Assembly: GCA_947625555.1 (NCBI GenBank) | Contig: CANQOT010000004.1 | Coordinates: forward strand, 40,991 to 104,990 | Direction: 5' to 3' | From: an uncultured Clostridia bacterium | GTDB lineage: Bacteria > Bacillota > Clostridia > Christensenellales > Borkfalkiaceae | DNA: 64,000 nucleotides | Part shown: in pieces, positions 43,471 to 51,645 of the stretch | Numbering within the stretch: the first letter of the stretch is position 1 | Layout of the letters: each line of letters opens with the position of its first letter | Notes under the pieces: generated by a model | Told to the model about the DNA's origin: nothing | Databases searched by the model: none | Seen by the model: only the letters and a program-made list of their open reading frames with translations | Translations under genes and position numbers: made by a program

Positions 43471-46400
43471 TCACACGACTTTGATGCAGCTTTCGGGCAG
43501 GAAGGTGCGCAGTTCCGCCATGAGTGCGCGGCTCAAATTGACCGAATATTCATACCGTTTGCCGCCGTAGAGGATCTTGGACTTGGTATTGCCCGCATAT
43601 TCCGAAAGGGCCTCCAAAAGTTCCTCGAACTCCCCTTCGTCCATTTTGCGGGCGTCGAGCCAAAGAACTTTCTCCCTTTCCTCCTCCGCGGCGGGCGTTG
43701 CGGGCGTATTTTCCGCGGGAACATATTCTTCGAGAATGTCCACGATGATGGCGGGCAGTTTTTCGGGCTGAATGTCGATCTTGCCCGTCATGCGGACGAC
43801 GGCGTCCTGCCTCAAAAAGGAACGGGCCTTTTCGTAGATGCGCGGGAAGGCGATACATTCGATGCTGCCGTAGAGATCTTCGATGGTGATGAACGCCATG
43901 AACGCTCCGCCCTTGGTCGCGACCTTCTTGACGGACGCCACGAGCCCGCCCATCGAGACGGTATCGCCCTCTTTGATCTGATGGTACGTCCGATCCCCCG
44001 TCTCCTCGTCCTCTTCGTAGTCGGCGAGCATGCCGCAGTTGAAGGTACACTCGCGGAAGGCATGGGAGAACGCGGCGAACGGGTGCCCGCTGACATAGAC
44101 GCCGAGCACCGATTTTTCCTTGGAAAGAAGGTCGGCCGTGTCCCATTCGGGAAGGTCGGGATAAACGACTTCGGGGGCTTCCTCCGTGATGATATCGCCG
44201 AAGAGGTTCATCTGCGCGCTGGTTTTTTGCTTGTCGATGCCCGCGACGCGGCGCATGATCTCCTCGTAGACGGCATTATACTGGGCGCGGCGGTGGCCCA
44301 TGCTGTCGAACGCGCCGCCGAAGATGAGGCTCTCCACCATGCGTTTATTGACAAACTTGGTGCACCGCATAAGGAAATCGGAGAAGTCCTTGAACTTGCC
44401 GTGCTTTTCGCGCTCTTCGATGACGCTCTCCATGGCGGCGAGCCCCACCCCGCGCAGTGCGCAAAGGCCGAAGCGGATGCCGCCCCCCTGAACGGAGAAG
44501 TAAGCCTTGGACGCATTGACGTCGGGCGGAAAGACGGGGATGTTCTTCTCCTTCATGTAGACGACGTACTTCGCGATCTCCTCGATCTTGCCGATACGGT
44601 TGTTGAGAACACCCGCCAAAAATTCCTTGGGATAGTACTTTTTGAGGTAGGCCGTCTGATAGGTGACGACGGCGTATGCCGCCGCGTGCGATTTGTTGAA
44701 GGCGTAGGATGCAAAGCTCTCCATTTGGGCGAAGAGTTCCTTTGCGACGTCCTCGGGGATCCCCTTGGCGGCGCAGCCCGTGATGTTCCCCCCCTTATCG
44801 ATGTCGCCGTGAATGAATTTATCCTTCTGCGCCATCAATTCGGAGAGATGCTTCTTCGCCATCGCACGGCGGACGAGGTCGGCCTGTCCCAGCGAGTAGC
44901 CCGCAAGATTCTGGAAGATCTGCATGACCTGCTCCTGGTAGATGATGACGCCGTACGTCTTTTCGAGAATGGGTCTTAGAAGGGGCGTAAGATACTTGAT
45001 GTGGGAGGGATCCTCCCTGTTTTTCAGATAGGCCGGAATGAAATCCATGGGCCCCGGGCGGTAGAGCGAGATCCCTGCGATGAGGTCCTCGAGGCAGGTG
45101 GGCTGGAGCTGTTTCATGAACCGCTTCATCCCCCCTTGTTCGAGCTGGAACACCGCGTCGGTATCTCCCTCCGCGATGAGCTCGTAGGCCTTGGGGTCGT
45201 CGCACCCCTGCCCGAATTCGATGCGCTTGCCCGTGTCCTCATATATATAGTCGCATGCCTTCTTTATATCCGTCAGGGTCGCGAGGGCCAAAAAGTCCAT
45301 TTTCAGCATGCCGATGGACTCGACCTCTTTCATGTCGAACTGTGTCGTGATGTCCTCGCCGTTCCTCGAAAGCGGCACGTTATCCGCGATCTTCTTACGG
45401 CAGATGACGACGCCCGCCGCGTGCATCGAGGTGTTGCGCGGCATGCCTTCGAGTTTGAGGCCCATATCGATGACTTCTTTGAGGAGCTCGTCCGATTCGT
45501 AGATCTCGATAAATTCGGAGTTGCGTTTCCCCTCGGTCTCGCCCAGCTTCTTCACCGCCTCGTCGTACTTGCCTTTGAGGTCGGCGATCTTCGCCTCGTC
45601 GTCGGGCGACGTCCGCGAGGCCTCGTCGGCCGCCTTGCGCGCCTTCTCCACCTTTGCGCGGAGCTCGTCGAGGTCGAGGCCCAAAAGCTCGCGAATGGAA
45701 GATTTGCCGTCCATGACCTTGGTCACGCGGTTGACTTCGGAATACGGCACCCGCATGACGCGCCCGACGTCCTTGATGACGGCGCGGGATTTGAGCGTTC
45801 CGAACGTGACGATCTGGGCCACATTTTCGGGGTGATATCTCCTCCTCACATACTCGATGGTCTCTCCCCTGCGTTCGGTGCAGAAGTCGACGTCGAAGTC
45901 GGGCATGGAGACGCGGTCGGGGTTCAGAAATCTTTCGAAAAGAAGGTCGTAACGCAGCGGGTCGACGTTCGTGATGCCGATGGCATAGGCGACGATGCTC
46001 CCGACGCCCGAGCCCCGCCCCGGGCCCACGGGGATATCGTGCAGGCGCGACCAGTTGATATAGTCCCAAACGATGAGGAAGTAATCGGCAAACCCCATCT
46101 TGATGATGATATCGAGCTCGTATTCCGCCCGCTTTCTGATCTCCTCGGTGACGACGGGATAGCGCTTGGGAAGCCCTTCCCATGTCAGACGGGTGAGATA
46201 TTCGGGCGAGGGCGTGCCGTCGTCCGCCGTATAGAGCGGGATGAGCGTCTTATCGTAGACGGGCGAGCCGTCCTCTTTCAAGTTGAAGGGCGTATCGGTA
46301 TCCGAGACCTTGTTGGCGATAACGCGCGTGTTGGAGATGGCCTCGGGGTAGTCCTTGAAGATGGCCGCCATCTCGTCGCCCGACTTCATGTAGAACTCGT

Positions 46401-47106
46401 GCGTCTGCATCTTCATGCGGGTGGGATCGTCGAGGGTGCGCTTGGTCTGGATGCACATCAGGACGTCCTGCATCTCCCAATCCTCCTTGCGGAGATAATG
46501 GACGTCGTTGGTGGCGACGAGCGGAATGCCCGTCTCCCGCGACATCTGCACGATGAGCGGCAAGATCTGTTGCTGTTCGGGAATGCCGTGGTTTTGGATC
46601 TCGAGATAAAAATCTTCGCCGAAGGCCTCCTTCATCGAGAGCGCGAAGGCCTTCGCCTTCTCGTATTCCCCCTGCATGAGGAGACGCGGAATGCGCCCCG
46701 CAAGACAGGCCGAGAGGCAGATGACCCCCTCGGTGTGCTGTTTTAAGACGGTATAGTCAATGCGCGGACGATAGTAATACCCGTCCACGAACGCAAGGCT
46801 GTCGAGCTGGACGAGGTTGATATACCCCGCCTTATTCTTTGCAAGGAGAATGAGGTGATCGGCATGTTGGTCGATGTGCTTTTTATAGTCGTCGACGACA
46901 TAGAACTCACAGCCGATGATGGCCTTGATCTTATTCTTCTTGCACTTCTCGGCAAATTTGAGGGAAGCGTACATATTGCCGTGATCGGTCACGGCAACGG
47001 TATCGATCCCGTTCTTGACGCAGTGGCGGACGAGATCGTCCACCTTGACCGCGCCGTCGAGTAGGCTGTATTCGGTATGAAGATGTAAATGCACAAAATC
47101 CGTCAT
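43471..47106 (-). CDS. dnaE: DNA polymerase III alpha subunit (DnaE)
   Basis: 1211 residues. N-terminal PHP domain (FVHLHLHTEYSLLDGA), polymerase core with GPGRGSGVGSIVAYAIGITN and the catalytic SMPDFDVDFCTERR, helix-hairpin-helix (near SYAFNKSHAAAYAVVTYQTAYLKKYYP) and an OB domain (near VASVKKVATKGGAFMAFITIEDLYGSIECIAFP). In Bacillota DnaE extends primers next to PolC. Its ATG overlaps the whiA stop (ATGA), so it is coupled to whiA. Confidence 0.97.
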   Translation of the reverse strand: MTDFVHLHLHTEYSLLDGAVKVDDLVRHCVKNGIDTVAVTDHGNMYASLKFAEKCKKNKIKAIIGCEFYVVDDYKKHIDQHADHLILLAKNKAGYINLVQLDSLAFVDGYYYRPRIDYTVLKQHTEGVICLSACLAGRIPRLLMQGEYEKAKAFALSMKEAFGEDFYLEIQNHGIPEQQQILPLIVQMSRETGIPLVATNDVHYLRKEDWEMQDVLMCIQTKRTLDDPTRMKMQTHEFYMKSGDEMAAIFKDYPEAISNTRVIANKVSDTDTPFNLKEDGSPVYDKTLIPLYTADDGTPSPEYLTRLTWEGLPKRYPVVTEEIRKRAEYELDIIIKMGFADYFLIVWDYINWSRLHDIPVGPGRGSGVGSIVAYAIGITNVDPLRYDLLFERFLNPDRVSMPDFDVDFCTERRGETIEYVRRRYHPENVAQIVTFGTLKSRAVIKDVGRVMRVPYSEVNRVTKVMDGKSSIRELLGLDLDELRAKVEKARKAADEASRTSPDDEAKIADLKGKYDEAVKKLGETEGKRNSEFIEIYESDELLKEVIDMGLKLEGMPRNTSMHAAGVVICRKKIADNVPLSRNGEDITTQFDMKEVESIGMLKMDFLALATLTDIKKACDYIYEDTGKRIEFGQGCDDPKAYELIAEGDTDAVFQLEQGGMKRFMKQLQPTCLEDLIAGISLYRPGPMDFIPAYLKNREDPSHIKYLTPLLRPILEKTYGVIIYQEQVMQIFQNLAGYSLGQADLVRRAMAKKHLSELMAQKDKFIHGDIDKGGNITGCAAKGIPEDVAKELFAQMESFASYAFNKSHAAAYAVVTYQTAYLKKYYPKEFLAGVLNNRIGKIEEIAKYVVYMKEKNIPVFPPDVNASKAYFSVQGGGIRFGLCALRGVGLAAMESVIEEREKHGKFKDFSDFLMRCTKFVNKRMVESLIFGGAFDSMGHRRAQYNAVYEEIMRRVAGIDKQKTSAQMNLFGDIITEEAPEVVYPDLPEWDTADLLSKEKSVLGVYVSGHPFAAFSHAFRECTFNCGMLADYEEDEETGDRTYHQIKEGDTVSMGGLVASVKKVATKGGAFMAFITIEDLYGSIECIAFPRIYEKARSFLRQDAVVRMTGKIDIQPEKLPAIIVDILEEYVPAENTPATPAAEEEREKVLWLDARKMDEGEFEELLEALSEYAGNTKSKILYGGKRYEYSVNLSRALMAELRTFLPESCIKVV

Positions 47107-47996
47107 AAGTTTTCCGTGTAAATTTTCATGAGTTTGCGGATGCGGTGGTTGAGACAGCTCTTGGAAAGCCCCAGCTTTTCCGCAAGTTCCGCAAGCGAGA
47201 GCGTCGGATAGGCGAGCCGCCCCTCCGCCGCAATGCGGAGCGCCTCGGGCAAAGCGGGAAGCATGCCCTTGTTCTTGAAATATTCAAAGGCGACGGTCTG
47301 CTCCGCACTCGCCGTTGCGGCGCGGTCGGCATTGCCCGCCAGACAGTTGAGAACGCGGTTCTCTTGGTTGTTTTCCTCGCGTGCGGCGGAGACGCTTTCG
47401 AGCGTATTCAACGCGCTTTCCGCTCTCACGACGGAGAGAAAATCGGCGATCGCCTCGCGCGATTTGCAGTAGACGACGTATTTTTCCCCCCTTTGCACGA
47501 TGCTGCCGATGAGTTGGAGCTCGTCCAAGATATCGAGGAGAGCCGTCGCCTGTGCGCGCGAGCGAAAGACAAATTCGAGATGATATCCCGTCTTTTTATC
47601 CCCGCCCGGGAGGGTGCAACTGCCGCTGCCGAGGAAGGCCCCGCGCAAGTACGCCTGCATGCAACAGGGAGCCGGGGCGAGGGCCGCAACCTCTGCGACC
47701 GCCTCTTCCGCCCCCTCGCCGCCAAAGCGGAAGGTGAGCTTGTCCCTCCCGTGTTTGGGATCGCGCACGGCCCCCGCGACGGTCATCGGGACGCCGAAGA
47801 GTTTTTCCACGACGCCGAGCATATATGCCGCGATGCGCTCGTTCTCGCTCGTAAAGGAAAACTCCGCGCCGCCTTCTTCCCCCTTCCGCACACTGCCGCT
47901 CGTATCGAGAAAGGCCCGCAGGAGGGCAATTTGGCAACAACGTTTGGGCGGCAGCGTCTTGATGAGTTCCCGCCTGATCTCGCCGGAAAAATTCAT
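47103..47996 (-). CDS. whiA: WhiA-family DNA-binding regulator
   Basis: 297 residues from the ATG at 47996 (MNFSGEIRRELIKTLPPKRCC). The LAGLIDADG-like half (about 1-200, with CQIALLRAFLDTSG and CCMQAYLRGAFLGSGS) is joined to a C-terminal helix-turn-helix (AYPTLSLAELAEKLGLSKSCLNHRIRKL). WhiA influences cell division and sporulation genes in Bacillus and Streptomyces. It lies 10 bases after the PHP gene. The usual neighbours rapZ and yvcK are absent here. Confidence 0.95.
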   Translation of the reverse strand: MNFSGEIRRELIKTLPPKRCCQIALLRAFLDTSGSVRKGEEGGAEFSFTSENERIAAYMLGVVEKLFGVPMTVAGAVRDPKHGRDKLTFRFGGEGAEEAVAEVAALAPAPCCMQAYLRGAFLGSGSCTLPGGDKKTGYHLEFVFRSRAQATALLDILDELQLIGSIVQRGEKYVVYCKSREAIADFLSVVRAESALNTLESVSAAREENNQENRVLNCLAGNADRAATASAEQTVAFEYFKNKGMLPALPEALRIAAEGRLAYPTLSLAELAEKLGLSKSCLNHRIRKLMKIYTENL

Positions 47997-48006
47997 GGCC
48001 GCCCCC

Positions 48007-48777
48007 TTACATGTGCTTCTTATATTCCGCAAAGCGGAAGGTGGGATACCTGCCGTCGACATTGTCGATCTGCCCCGCATCGATCCCCACCCGTGCGATC
48101 TGTTCGGCCGCGCGGAGCGTATCGCCCACGCGATCGACCGAATGCGCATCCGAGCCGATGACGAACTTCACGCCCGTCGCGGCGGCGGCGGCAAGTTCCT
48201 CGTCGGTAAGGTGCGCCTTCTTCGAACTGATTTCAAGGTATGTGCCGTAATCGCGGCAGCATTTGGCGACTTCCACCGCATCTGCCCTGCACTCGAAATT
48301 GAGGTGCGTGATGATGTCGACGGGGTTCTTTTCAATGGTATTGATATAGGCCCTCGTCGTCTCCCTGACAAGGGAGGCCGAAGGCTTCATATCCAATTTT
48401 TTGCGCAGCCAATTTCCCCATCCGAGTTTACGGTCGGAGAAATGTTCGTAGCGGATGATGATGTGGATACCCGCAAGGAAGAGGTCGAAGTTCTCGTAGT
48501 CCTTCTCCGTCAGATCGCACAGCCCCGAAACGCCGCGGATATTGCTCTCCATGCCGACGAGGACGCGAATCCCCGTCTGCTCCTGCGCCTGCCTGCAATC
48601 GCGGATAAGATTTGGGACCTCCTTCCGCTTGATGGGAAAACACTTATGCGAAAAACCGTGGTCGGTGATCCCGACGGCACAAAGCCCGAGCTCCTTCGCG
48701 CGGGCGGCATTTTCGAGCACGGTGCCCTTGCCGTGCGAATAGGGCGTATGTGTGTGAAAATCTGCCGTAAGTTTCAT
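48007..48777 (-). CDS. PHP-domain phosphatase/hydrolase
   Basis: 256 residues. Polymerase-and-histidinol-phosphatase fold with metal ligands in FHTHTPYSHGKG, GITDHG, a conserved Glu (VGMESNI), ITHLNF and IGSDAHS. Related to YcdX and histidinol-phosphatase-like proteins; the substrate is unknown, with phosphoesters most likely. It lies between murB (15 bases) and whiA (10 bases), a position often held by this family in Clostridia. Confidence 0.9.
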   Translation of the reverse strand: MKLTADFHTHTPYSHGKGTVLENAARAKELGLCAVGITDHGFSHKCFPIKRKEVPNLIRDCRQAQEQTGIRVLVGMESNIRGVSGLCDLTEKDYENFDLFLAGIHIIIRYEHFSDRKLGWGNWLRKKLDMKPSASLVRETTRAYINTIEKNPVDIITHLNFECRADAVEVAKCCRDYGTYLEISSKKAHLTDEELAAAAATGVKFVIGSDAHSVDRVGDTLRAAEQIARVGIDAGQIDNVDGRYPTFRFAEYKKHM

Positions 48778-48792
48778 AAGTGCCTTGGTGCG

Positions 48793-49674
48793 CTATGGAA
48801 GGCGCATGATCTCCTCGCGAAGGCGGATGCCCGTCTCCGCAAAGACGCGCTCTTTGACGAGGTCGATGAGCTTTGCGATGTCCGCGGACGTCGCGCCGCC
48901 GTTGATGATGAAGTTTGCATGCTCTTCGGAGACGAAAGCCCCGCCGACGGAAAGCCCCTTGCACCCGCTTCGGTCGATGAGCTCTCCCGCAAAGCCGCCC
49001 TCGGGGTTGACGAACACGCAGCCCATGCTTCGACCCTTGGGAAGGCGGGCGCGTTTTGCGCGGAAATAGCCCCTCTTCTCGGCAATCTCCGCCTGTGACG
49101 CAGGGCGGCCTTTGAGGAGTACGCCCGTCACGGCGATGCCGCTTTGAAAGACGCTGTATTTTTCGGAAAAGCCGCATTCATTCAATCGAAAGATGCGCGC
49201 CTTTCCCCCTTCGACGGCGGCGACGGAATGCACGACGTCGGAAAGATGCCCCTCTTTTACGCCCGCGTTCATGACGACCGCGCCGCCGAGAGAGGCGGGA
49301 ATGCCCGTCAGAAATTCCAGACCGCCGATCCCGCGCGCCTGCGCAAACCGCAAGAGCGCCCCCGCCGTCACGCCCGCGCCGCAAAAAATGTCCGTCCCCT
49401 GCGCGCTGAGCGCCGAAAAGCGGGTGAATCTGACAATTACACCTTCAAAGCGTCCGTCTGCGGGGAGAACATTGGCTCCCACACCCAAAAAACAATACGG
49501 AATGCCCCTTCTTTTCAACAGCGCGAGGAGGGCGATGAGCTCCTCCTCCGTTTTGGGATAGGCGCATACGGCCGCCATCCCGCCGCAGCCGATCGTCGTA
49601 TGCCGCGCAAAGGAAAAATTTGCCTCGGTGTCAAGCCCGTGGATACGGTCACCGAGGAACTTTTCGATGTCCAA
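48793..49674 (-). CDS. murB: UDP-N-acetylenolpyruvoylglucosamine reductase
   Basis: 293 residues. FAD enzyme that reduces enolpyruvyl-UDP-GlcNAc to UDP-MurNAc. FAD-site segments are present: ARHTTIGCGGMAAVCAYP, GVGANVLPADGRFEGVIVR, GLEFLTGIPASLGGAVVMNAG, and RLPKGRSMGCVFVNPEG. The start is a TTG at 49674 (residues MDIEKFLG), supported by GGAG eight bases upstream. First gene of the murB-PHP-whiA-dnaE operon. Confidence 0.95.
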   Translation of the reverse strand: MDIEKFLGDRIHGLDTEANFSFARHTTIGCGGMAAVCAYPKTEEELIALLALLKRRGIPYCFLGVGANVLPADGRFEGVIVRFTRFSALSAQGTDIFCGAGVTAGALLRFAQARGIGGLEFLTGIPASLGGAVVMNAGVKEGHLSDVVHSVAAVEGGKARIFRLNECGFSEKYSVFQSGIAVTGVLLKGRPASQAEIAEKRGYFRAKRARLPKGRSMGCVFVNPEGGFAGELIDRSGCKGLSVGGAFVSEEHANFIINGGATSADIAKLIDLVKERVFAETGIRLREEIMRLP

Positions 49675-49689
49675 AGCGATGCTCCTTTC

Positions 49690-49718
49690 ATTTTACCATA
49701 TTTTACGTCTGATTTCAA
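49690..49718 (-). promoter_or_regulatory. Sigma-A promoter of the murB operon
   Basis: Minus strand TTGAAA (49713-49718), 17-base spacer, TAAAAT (49690-49695). The leader is only about 10 bases. The -35 box overlaps the end of the upstream gene. Confidence 0.7.
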
Positions 49719-50629
49719 ACGGTTTTCAGAAATTTATCGGTAATTTTTGTATCGACTTCCTCTGTGGCGATCTCGCGCAAACGGGAGAGCGCCGCGCCGT
49801 CGGAAAAGACGCAGGGCGTGCGCACGTTTCCGTCCGTTTTCACCGCCTCCATGCCGATCGTCGGAAGAAGTTCTTCCGTCTCCGCAGAGAGCAGTTCCTC
49901 TAAAAATGCAAGCGCATCTTCCCTATGGCTCGTTTTCGTGAGAGAGATGTATTGGAACAAGTCGTTGTAGCCCGTAAGCGGACGGGAATAGACCGTCGCC
50001 CCGCGCGTTGCAAAGCGGCAGACGTCCCGTTGCGTTCCCAAAAGATAGCGGTATTTCCCGCTCAAAAAGCCCGTATCGGCGGCCTGCGATCCGCATGGTT
50101 CCCCCTTCACGCCCGCATATGCCGCCGCGAGGACGCCGAGGTTACACCCCCCCTCCGAAATGGCGCATACGCCCTCTTCTTCGAAATCTTCGGAGATCGA
50201 GAAGAGGAAATACCCGCCCATACACCACGGCACGGCGCGGCATTTGCCCGCGATCTCGCCGCCCGCAAAGCTGTACGGAAGGACTTCGCTGCGTTCGGCC
50301 GAGGCCCAGAGTCCCACGCCGAAGGAGAGAAGATCGGGTAGGTTGCCCTCTGCGATCGCCGCCTCTGCCCCCTCGCGGGTGTAGCTCGCGACGAGAAAAT
50401 AGACGCCCTCGCGCTCTTTTTCAACGCGCCGCGCCACCTGCCGCAAAAAGTTGGTACGCGAGCCCTTTCCGCCCTCGAAAGTATCGACGTTCCAGACCGT
50501 CACGACGCGTTTGGGCTCCGCCGCGCCCGCTTCGGCCTTGGGAAAAAATATCACGGCGCAAACGATGGCCGCAATGATTGCAAACGGTACCGCCGAAAGA
50601 AGGATACGGAAGAATTTTCGCGCTTTCAT
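49715..50629 (-). CDS. Membrane-anchored solute-binding-like protein, function unknown
   Basis: 304 residues from the ATG at 50629. An N-terminal hydrophobic anchor or signal (RILLSAVPFAIIAAIVCAVIFF) without a lipobox precedes a domain that resembles family 1 extracellular solute-binding proteins: VVTVWNVDTFEGGKGSRTNFL, AIAEGNLPDLLSFGVG and a C-terminal ALAFLEELLSAETEELLPTIG. It is shorter than sugar-binding proteins (about 420), and no ABC permease is adjacent, so it may sense rather than import a ligand. The gene sits just upstream of murB. Confidence 0.65.
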   Translation of the reverse strand: MKARKFFRILLSAVPFAIIAAIVCAVIFFPKAEAGAAEPKRVVTVWNVDTFEGGKGSRTNFLRQVARRVEKEREGVYFLVASYTREGAEAAIAEGNLPDLLSFGVGLWASAERSEVLPYSFAGGEIAGKCRAVPWCMGGYFLFSISEDFEEEGVCAISEGGCNLGVLAAAYAGVKGEPCGSQAADTGFLSGKYRYLLGTQRDVCRFATRGATVYSRPLTGYNDLFQYISLTKTSHREDALAFLEELLSAETEELLPTIGMEAVKTDGNVRTPCVFSDGAALSRLREIATEEVDTKITDKFLKTV

Positions 50630-50804
50630 ACGGGGTATTCTATGCGAAAAGCGCCTTCTGCATGCCCAAAACGGCAAGAGAGGCCGCAACCTCTTGCGAC
50701 CTCTCCGCGTTTTTGCCCCGCCCGGAGAGCAAGGCAAAAACTCTATTTGAAAGCGGTTCCCCGCTGCAATTTCGAGTTTGTGCAGCGCAGCAAAAATTAT
50801 ACGG

Positions 50805-50827
50805 AAAAAGGAGAGCTTGCGCTCTCC
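50805..50827 (-). terminator. Terminator of the DUF1540 gene
   Basis: GGAGAGC (50810-50816) pairs with GCTCTCC (50821-50827), followed by TTTTT on the minus strand. Confidence 0.75.
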
Positions 50828-50833
50828 CCTTCC

Positions 50834-50986
50834 TCATCTCTTTTGGAAACTGTCGCAGCAGGTGCAATGCTCGCAGTCACAGGTGTTGCCCACGTGGATC
50901 TTATCGAGCTTGCAGCGCATGCCGTCGCAGTTGAACGCGCACTCGGTCACCCCGCAGGTGACGCCGCTGTTCATTACCTCTTTCAT
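50834..50986 (-). CDS. DUF1540-family cysteine-rich small protein
   Basis: 50 residues, too short for most gene lists. It begins MKEVMNSGVTCGVTECAFNC, continues GMRCKLDKIHVG and ends CDCEHCTCCDSFQKR, with nine cysteines in the spacing of DUF1540. Such proteins probably bind metal ions; their role is unknown, and many occur in spore-forming Clostridia. AGGAGG precedes the ATG at 50986 and a terminator follows at once. Confidence 0.85.
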   Translation of the reverse strand: MKEVMNSGVTCGVTECAFNCDGMRCKLDKIHVGNTCDCEHCTCCDSFQKR

Positions 50987-51035
50987 GGCTGCCCTCCTTC
51001 TGCATACAGTATCGGCATTTTTATCGGAAAATATC

Positions 51036-51064
51036 TTGACATCGGGGCGGAAATTTTGTAAAAT
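51036..51064 (+). promoter_or_regulatory. Sigma-A promoter of rplI
   Basis: TTGACA (51036-51041), 17-base spacer, TAAAAT (51059-51064). Confidence 0.75.
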
Positions 51065-51084
51065 GACGAAAAAGGAGGGAAAAT

Positions 51085-51531
51085 ATGAAAGTTATCCTCA
51101 AAGCAGACGTGAAAGGTACGGGCAAAAAGGGCGAGATCGTCGAAGTGTCCGACGGATTTGCAAAGAATTTTCTCCTCAAACGCAGCCTTGCCGATATCGC
51201 GACGGCGAGCGGCATCAACGAGATCGAACAGCGTCGCAATGCCGACGCGTTCCATAGAGCGGAGACGGTGAAGGCCTTAAAGGAACAGGCCGCCAAACTC
51301 AACGGAAACACCGTCACCGTCGCCATCCGTACGGGCAAGAACGGCAAGGTGTTTGGCTCGGTCACATCGGATAAGATCGCCTCCGCCCTCTCCGAGCTCG
51401 GCTACGAGGTCGATAAGAAGCGTATCACGACGAAGGAAACCATCAAAAACGTCGGCACCTACGATGCCGAAGTGCGGTTCATGGAGGGCGTCGTCGCAAA
51501 GATCAAGATCGATGTGATCCCCCTCGAATAA
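51085..51531 (+). CDS. rplI: Ribosomal protein bL9
   Basis: 148 residues: MKVILKADVKGTGKKGEIVEVSDGFAKNFLLKRSLA, then the long connecting helix and the C-terminal domain (VFGSVTSDKIASALSELG, VGTYDAEVRFMEGVVAKIKIDV). Large-subunit protein that binds 23S rRNA. It is a single gene here, with its own promoter and terminator, rather than following rpsF-ssb-rpsR. GGAGGG precedes the ATG. Confidence 0.97.
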   Translation: MKVILKADVKGTGKKGEIVEVSDGFAKNFLLKRSLADIATASGINEIEQRRNADAFHRAETVKALKEQAAKLNGNTVTVAIRTGKNGKVFGSVTSDKIASALSELGYEVDKKRITTKETIKNVGTYDAEVRFMEGVVAKIKIDVIPLE

Positions 51532-51545
51532 CGGAAGAAATGCGA

Positions 51546-51572
51546 AAGCGCCTCGGTTGAGGCGCTTTTTTC
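51546..51572 (+). terminator. Terminator of rplI
   Basis: AAGCGCCTC (51546-51554) pairs with GAGGCGCTT (51559-51567) and is followed by a T run. Confidence 0.85.
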
Positions 51573-51589
51573 TGTAATATTTCATGTAT

Positions 51590-51608
51590 TATGTCACGCA
51601 TAGTACTT
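51590..51608. repeat. Palindromic intergenic repeat (copy d)
   Basis: TATGTCACGCATAGTACTT, identical over 19 bases to the core of copy b, and followed by CGTAAAATGTA, nearly as in copy b. It lies between the convergent rplI and adhE genes. Confidence 0.75.
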
Positions 51609-51645
51609 CGTAAAATGTATTTATTGGCGCAGTTTGCGCCCTTTT

